Source: Eremothecium cymbalariae DBVPG#7215 (lineage: Eukaryota; Ascomycota; Saccharomycetes; Saccharomycetales; Saccharomycetaceae). From it: 64,000 bases of DNA. How positions within the stretch are numbered: position 1 is the stretch's first letter; the number at the start of each line of letters is the position of its first letter. The translations under genes were made by a program, and so were the position numbers. The stretch is from positions 1-64,000 of the forward strand of contig NC_016453.1 of the NCBI RefSeq assembly GCF_000235365.1, written 5' to 3'. Below are positions 60,134-64,000 of this stretch, piece by piece. The notes below the pieces were generated by a model, which did no database searches, was not told the origin of the DNA, and saw only the letters and a program-made list of their open reading frames with translations.

Positions 60134-62419
60134 ATGTCCAACCCAGCGTCGCAGTCCACGATATCCTTACGGAGTGTAGTATCCAATTCAACCCAACAGT
60201 TAATGAATAAGAAGGTTTCAGAAGAAGATTCCCTTTACCATATTTGTCTTAATGTAAAGAAAAAACTCGAATGTTTACCGCAGTTGAAACCATACTTAAA
60301 TCTAGCTTATGCTAGTGCAGAAGTGGCAAGTGATCGCCAGGCTCTGTTGTTATCTCAAATGGATCAGCAGGAGCAGCCGGAACAGCAGCCGCAAAGCCCG
60401 CAGAACCAAAGCTACAGCAGTATGATTTCTTCTTCTACGAGTACCGCTACACCTTCTGATTCGGAAGTAAGACCCAATTCGATTTCAAGCAGTACTATTG
60501 ATGATTCGGAATATACTAATGCGTTTAATATGGAGGATACGGTTTTGACCTACTCCATGGGGATTCTTCCGATTTCGGTAGACTGTGATCCTGTAACACA
60601 ATTGTCCAAGTTGTTTCAACAGGGGTCTCCTTTGTGCATCATATTCAATTCCGTAAAGCCCCATTGCAAACTTCCTGTTGTCTCTTCAGATGACTTAAAG
60701 ATATGCAAGAAGTCTATCTACGATTTTATTATGGGGCTGAAGTTACACTTTGCGTTCAACGATGAGGAGCTATTCACTATTACAGATGTCTTCTCAAATT
60801 CCACCGATCAATTTATTAGGGTATTAGATGTGGTTATAGCGCTATTAAATTCAGCTCCTCAAATCTTCTTTAGATCCACACCTCAGAGTCCAGAGGAGAT
60901 GTCTCAACCAAACACATATTTGTCTGACCACGACAAAATTGTTAAAGAATTTATTGAAACGGAGAGGAAATACGTTCATGATTTGGAATTGTTGAGTAAG
61001 TATAGGCAGCAGTTGCTGGAAAACCAAATTATATCATCTGAGGAGCTATATATGCTATTCCCAAATTTGAATGAAATTATAGACTTCCAAAGAAGATTCC
61101 TCGTTTCACTAGAAATTAACGGACAGGTTCCTGCGCAGAGACAAAGGATTGGTGCCTTATTCATGCATTCCAAACACTTTTTTAAACTTTATGAACCATG
61201 GTCTATCGGCCAAAATGCTGCTATCAACTTTATCTCATCCAGTTTTGACAAAATCCAGTCTCAGGATTTCGTGATCGGTAACAAGATGGAATTGCAGTCC
61301 TTCCTACTAAAGCCAGTCCAGAGGCTTTGCAGATACCCATTATTGTTGAAAGATCTACTGAAACTGTCAGTTAAATCGAAGGCCGATGTCAATATCAAAG
61401 AATTGCAAACCGCACTTGAAATCTCAAAGTCTATTGCGCGGAGTATCAATGAGAACCAACGACGTACGGAAAATCATGAAGTGGTGAAGAAATTGTACGA
61501 TCGTGTGCTTAACTGGAAAGGTTACCGTATTGCAAAATTTGGAGAACTATTATATTTTGACAAGGTTAATATTTCTACGAACAACTCCAATGAACCTGAG
61601 AAGGAATTTGAGGTTTATCTATTTGAAAAAATTATTATATTGTTCAGCGAGGTAGTACAAAAGAAATCATCAACAAGAAGTTTAAAGATTAAGACAAATT
61701 CAGTGTCTTCTTCTACGCATGTGCCTGGTGTGAACTCCTCATCAAATAGTATAGCTTTAACTGGTGATTCGAAACTAGATCTAAGGGGACGCATTATGAT
61801 TGTTAATTTAATTGAACTACTCCCTATTGACAACCATTCACTGAATATTACGTGGGAATCGGCGAAGGAGCAGGGGAATTTTATTCTTAAGTTTAGAAAT
61901 GAGGAGACGAGAGATAATTGGATGTCATGTCTCCAAAACTTATTACGACAAATTCGTAGTGAATCTTACAAGTCTAATGCCACTGCCAGTACTGATAGGT
62001 CCTCTTTTTCATCCCCTTATAGCCATCCTCACTATAGCGGAGTTTCAGTGAATAGTTGTGCAGCCAGGCAGATTTCAGAAGTTATACCAAAGCAATTAAA
62101 CCACCATCAATCGTTTGAACATGACTACAGGGCTATTTCTGAAAACTACAAGTATTCCATCCCAGAATCTATGTTGATGGTACGGGTATCATTCAACAGT
62201 GATTTCTACACTTTATTGGTATCAATGGAAGCTGACATTGATGAAGTACTAGTTATTCTAAAGAAGAAACTAGCCCATGCTGGATCCATTTGTAAGATAA
62301 AATACCAAGATGAGGACGGTGATTTCGTGATGCTAGAAAGCGAAGATGATTGGTCTGTTGTTAAGGATATGTTAAAAGAAAGCAAGGAACGCATGTTGAA
62401 TGTTTGGGCGTTCATCTAG
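60134..62419 (+). CDS. CDC24: Cdc42 guanine nucleotide exchange factor Cdc24
   Basis: Activates Cdc42 for bud-site polarity and mating (YAL041W). The 761 residues (yeast 854) carry: an N-terminal block DSLYHICLNVKKKLECLPQL; a CH-like domain with MGILPISVDCDPVTQLSKLF; a DH domain from IVKEFIETERKYVHDLELLS through KPVQRLCRYPLLLKDLL; a PH domain with NWKGYRIAKFGELLYFDKV and ITWESAKEQGNFILKF; and a C-terminal PB1 domain (IKYQDEDGDFVMLESEDDW) that binds Bem1. The shorter length comes from the variable inserts in the PH region and before PB1. ATG 60134 is preferred to TTG 60116. Confidence 0.96.
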   Translation: MSNPASQSTISLRSVVSNSTQQLMNKKVSEEDSLYHICLNVKKKLECLPQLKPYLNLAYASAEVASDRQALLLSQMDQQEQPEQQPQSPQNQSYSSMISSSTSTATPSDSEVRPNSISSSTIDDSEYTNAFNMEDTVLTYSMGILPISVDCDPVTQLSKLFQQGSPLCIIFNSVKPHCKLPVVSSDDLKICKKSIYDFIMGLKLHFAFNDEELFTITDVFSNSTDQFIRVLDVVIALLNSAPQIFFRSTPQSPEEMSQPNTYLSDHDKIVKEFIETERKYVHDLELLSKYRQQLLENQIISSEELYMLFPNLNEIIDFQRRFLVSLEINGQVPAQRQRIGALFMHSKHFFKLYEPWSIGQNAAINFISSSFDKIQSQDFVIGNKMELQSFLLKPVQRLCRYPLLLKDLLKLSVKSKADVNIKELQTALEISKSIARSINENQRRTENHEVVKKLYDRVLNWKGYRIAKFGELLYFDKVNISTNNSNEPEKEFEVYLFEKIIILFSEVVQKKSSTRSLKIKTNSVSSSTHVPGVNSSSNSIALTGDSKLDLRGRIMIVNLIELLPIDNHSLNITWESAKEQGNFILKFRNEETRDNWMSCLQNLLRQIRSESYKSNATASTDRSSFSSPYSHPHYSGVSVNSCAARQISEVIPKQLNHHQSFEHDYRAISENYKYSIPESMLMVRVSFNSDFYTLLVSMEADIDEVLVILKKKLAHAGSICKIKYQDEDGDFVMLESEDDWSVVKDMLKESKERMLNVWAFI

Positions 62420-62743
62420 ACTATTCAGAACACTGCAGGGGACTATTATATATTACTGATCGTTTGTTTATATATCTGTATATTCCATATTATAGGTGCA
62501 TCTAGATTGCGGAATACAAATAATTATCCTGGTTTTTGAAGTCTGCAACCCCGTATATGCTAAAATGGATATAGCGAATAATACCAGAGTTATATGTATA
62601 AATTAGTGTTCATCTTTATATCTGCACAATGAAAACAGTCTAATACAATATTACAGAAAAATATAAATAAATAAATATTGAGGGAATAACCTCCGATAAA
62701 ATATAATATGAAGGCATGATTTTATGAGTGTGAGCATGTAGTG
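62420..62743. other. Convergent CDC24/CIR2 3' spacer
   Basis: About 320 AT-rich bases between two stop codons. Only 3' untranslated sequence is expected. Confidence 0.5.
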
Positions 62744-64000
62744 TTAAGTTAAGGAGTATTTTGGGCCCTTAGCACCTTCAGGCACTTCCCAGTTGATATC
62801 TTGTGTTGGTGATTTAATATCGCAAGTTTTACAATGGATACAGTTTTGTGAGTTTATTTGGAATCTTAATTTTAATGGTGAATTCTCATCTTCTACATAT
62901 TCATATACCCCAGCTGGACAAAACCGAGATTCGATGCCTTTCCATTTGGGATAAGACTTTTTGGTGAAATTTTTCATATCTTGATCAGGAACCCTGAGAT
63001 GACATCTTTCATCTTCATCATGATAAGTTCCCGTCCTAGAAACAGATGTCATAATATCGAAAGATAATTTTCCATCTGGTTTTGGATATTCAATCTTATT
63101 ATATTTGGAAGCTGGTTCGGTACATGTGGCATCCGACTGGTGATGATGGAAGGTCCATCCAACTTTTCCCTTCAATATATAAGAATCCAATCCAGAATAA
63201 AGAATACCACCATATCTGCTTAAACGTGTATTGAAAGACGGTCTGATGTTACGTACCCTCCATAATTCTTTGTAAACCCAGGAATTCTTAAAAGCTTTTT
63301 CGTAAGATTCTAAATTAATAATATTTTCAGCAGAATCATCCATACCTTGTTCTTCTAATTCAGACAGAGTTGGTAGGCTTGAAATAGCTTTAAATATTTC
63401 TTCTGCCGCTAACATTCCAGTTTTCATAGCGGTATGTGTGCCCTTGATTTTAGGGACATTCAGAAAACCAGCAGCAGCGCCAACCAAACAACCCCCAGGA
63501 AAGCACAACTTAGGGACAGACTGAATACCACCTTCATTCAAAGCGCGAGCAGCATATCCTATGCATTTACCTCCTCGTAGAACATTTGCATAATATGGGT
63601 GATGTTTCATCTTCTGAAATTCTTGGTATGGAGAGACCCATGGATTCTTATAGTCTAAGCCTACTATGAGACCTACAGTAACCAAACCATCACCGAAATG
63701 ATATTGAAATCCACCACCGTACATATCAGTAGAAAGAGGATAGCCTAAAGTATGCGAAGCAAAGCCTTTTTTAAAATTTTCGGGCTTAACTTCCCAGACT
63801 TCTTTCAGACCCAAACCATAGGTTTGATTATCTCTTCCCTCGCGTAAGTTAAATTTCTTTATTAACTGTTTGGTTAAAGATCCATGACAACCTTCAGCAA
63901 ATACTGTTTGCCTTGCACGGAATTCCATTCCTCTTTCAAAGGAATCCTTCGGTTTACCAGATTTTGAAATACCCATGTCTTTAGTAGCCACTCCAAGAAC
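62744..64000 (-). CDS. CIR2: Electron-transfer flavoprotein dehydrogenase Cir2, 3' part only
   Basis: C-terminal 418 residues of the ETF:ubiquinone oxidoreductase homologue (YOR356W, about 630 residues); the gene continues beyond the window's right edge, so its start is not seen. The visible part holds FAD/quinone-domain segments (RQTVFAEGCHGSLTKQLIKK, GGCLVGAAAGFLNVPKIKGT, HTAMKTGMLAAEEI) and the C-terminal 4Fe-4S ligands RFCPAGVYEY and NSQNCIHCKTCDIK. It would pass electrons from matrix flavoprotein dehydrogenases to ubiquinone. Its place next to CDC24 completes the interleaved order (YAL041W, YOR356W). Confidence 0.95.
   Translation of the reverse strand, partial: VLGVATKDMGISKSGKPKDSFERGMEFRARQTVFAEGCHGSLTKQLIKKFNLREGRDNQTYGLGLKEVWEVKPENFKKGFASHTLGYPLSTDMYGGGFQYHFGDGLVTVGLIVGLDYKNPWVSPYQEFQKMKHHPYYANVLRGGKCIGYAARALNEGGIQSVPKLCFPGGCLVGAAAGFLNVPKIKGTHTAMKTGMLAAEEIFKAISSLPTLSELEEQGMDDSAENIINLESYEKAFKNSWVYKELWRVRNIRPSFNTRLSRYGGILYSGLDSYILKGKVGWTFHHHQSDATCTEPASKYNKIEYPKPDGKLSFDIMTSVSRTGTYHDEDERCHLRVPDQDMKNFTKKSYPKWKGIESRFCPAGVYEYVEDENSPLKLRFQINSQNCIHCKTCDIKSPTQDINWEVPEGAKGPKYSLT

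Overview
This window is the end of a chromosome from a budding yeast of the family Saccharomycetaceae that did not go through the whole-genome duplication. It opens with a telomeric array (1-226). From about 3 kb onward it carries a gene order in which the homologues of S. cerevisiae chromosome I left arm (ECM1, GPB2, PEX22, ACS1, FLC2, OAF1, AIM2, GEM1, SPC72, BOL3, BOL1, GCV3, PTA1, ERV46, CDC24) and chromosome XV right arm (ALD4, NUD1, NDD1, GPB1, MRS6, RPS12, RAD17, SCP1, PIP2, PRE10, PRT1, PDE2, VTS1, HAP5, SNX3, CIR2) are interleaved. Both sets descend in numerical order. That is the expected pre-duplication order (Kluyveromyces, Lachancea, Torulaspora, Zygosaccharomyces and relatives). 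The genus cannot be fixed from the sequence alone. The telomere core resembles the Kluyveromyces type, but the 24-bp unit is not the classic K. lactis one.

Layout. 1-226: nine identical 24-bp telomeric repeats plus a partial one. 915-2738: a subtelomeric zinc-cluster regulator. 3.1-6.4 kb: ECM1, a small unidentified membrane protein and ALD4. 7.4-21.8 kb: NUD1, NDD1, a GPB1/2 kelch protein, MRS6, RPS12, RAD17, PEX22, SCP1. 22.2-28.1 kb: ACS1 and an FLC-family gene. 28.6-39.6 kb: the least conserved part, with a decayed AIM2-like gene, three tandem OAF1/PIP2-type zinc-cluster genes and an unidentified decayed reading frame. 39.8-64 kb: GEM1, PRE10 (with an intron directly after the ATG), SPC72, PRT1, BOL3, BOL1, GCV3, PDE2, VTS1, PTA1, HAP5, SNX3, ERV46, CDC24 and the C-terminal part of CIR2.

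Functionally it is mostly housekeeping: translation, proteasome, spindle pole, trafficking, cAMP signalling. Carbon and fatty-acid metabolism is well represented: ALD4 makes acetate, ACS1 activates it, PEX22 serves peroxisome import, OAF1/PIP2 homologues would control oleate-responsive genes, HAP5 controls respiration, and CIR2 is an ETF dehydrogenase. This grouping is inherited gene order rather than a recent cluster.

Three genes (FLC family, second OAF1-like, GCV3) are each broken by the apparent loss of exactly one base, with reading frames that rejoin perfectly. Sequencing or polishing error is the simplest explanation, but real mutation cannot be excluded. I saw no tRNA, rRNA, LTR or transposon, and no CRISPR array. 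I found no evidence of a new multigene system. The best new observations are the AIM2-like pseudogene, the PRE10 intron, the OAF1/PIP2 expansion with relics between its copies, the 24-bp telomere repeat and a cluster of CCTCGAGG sites.
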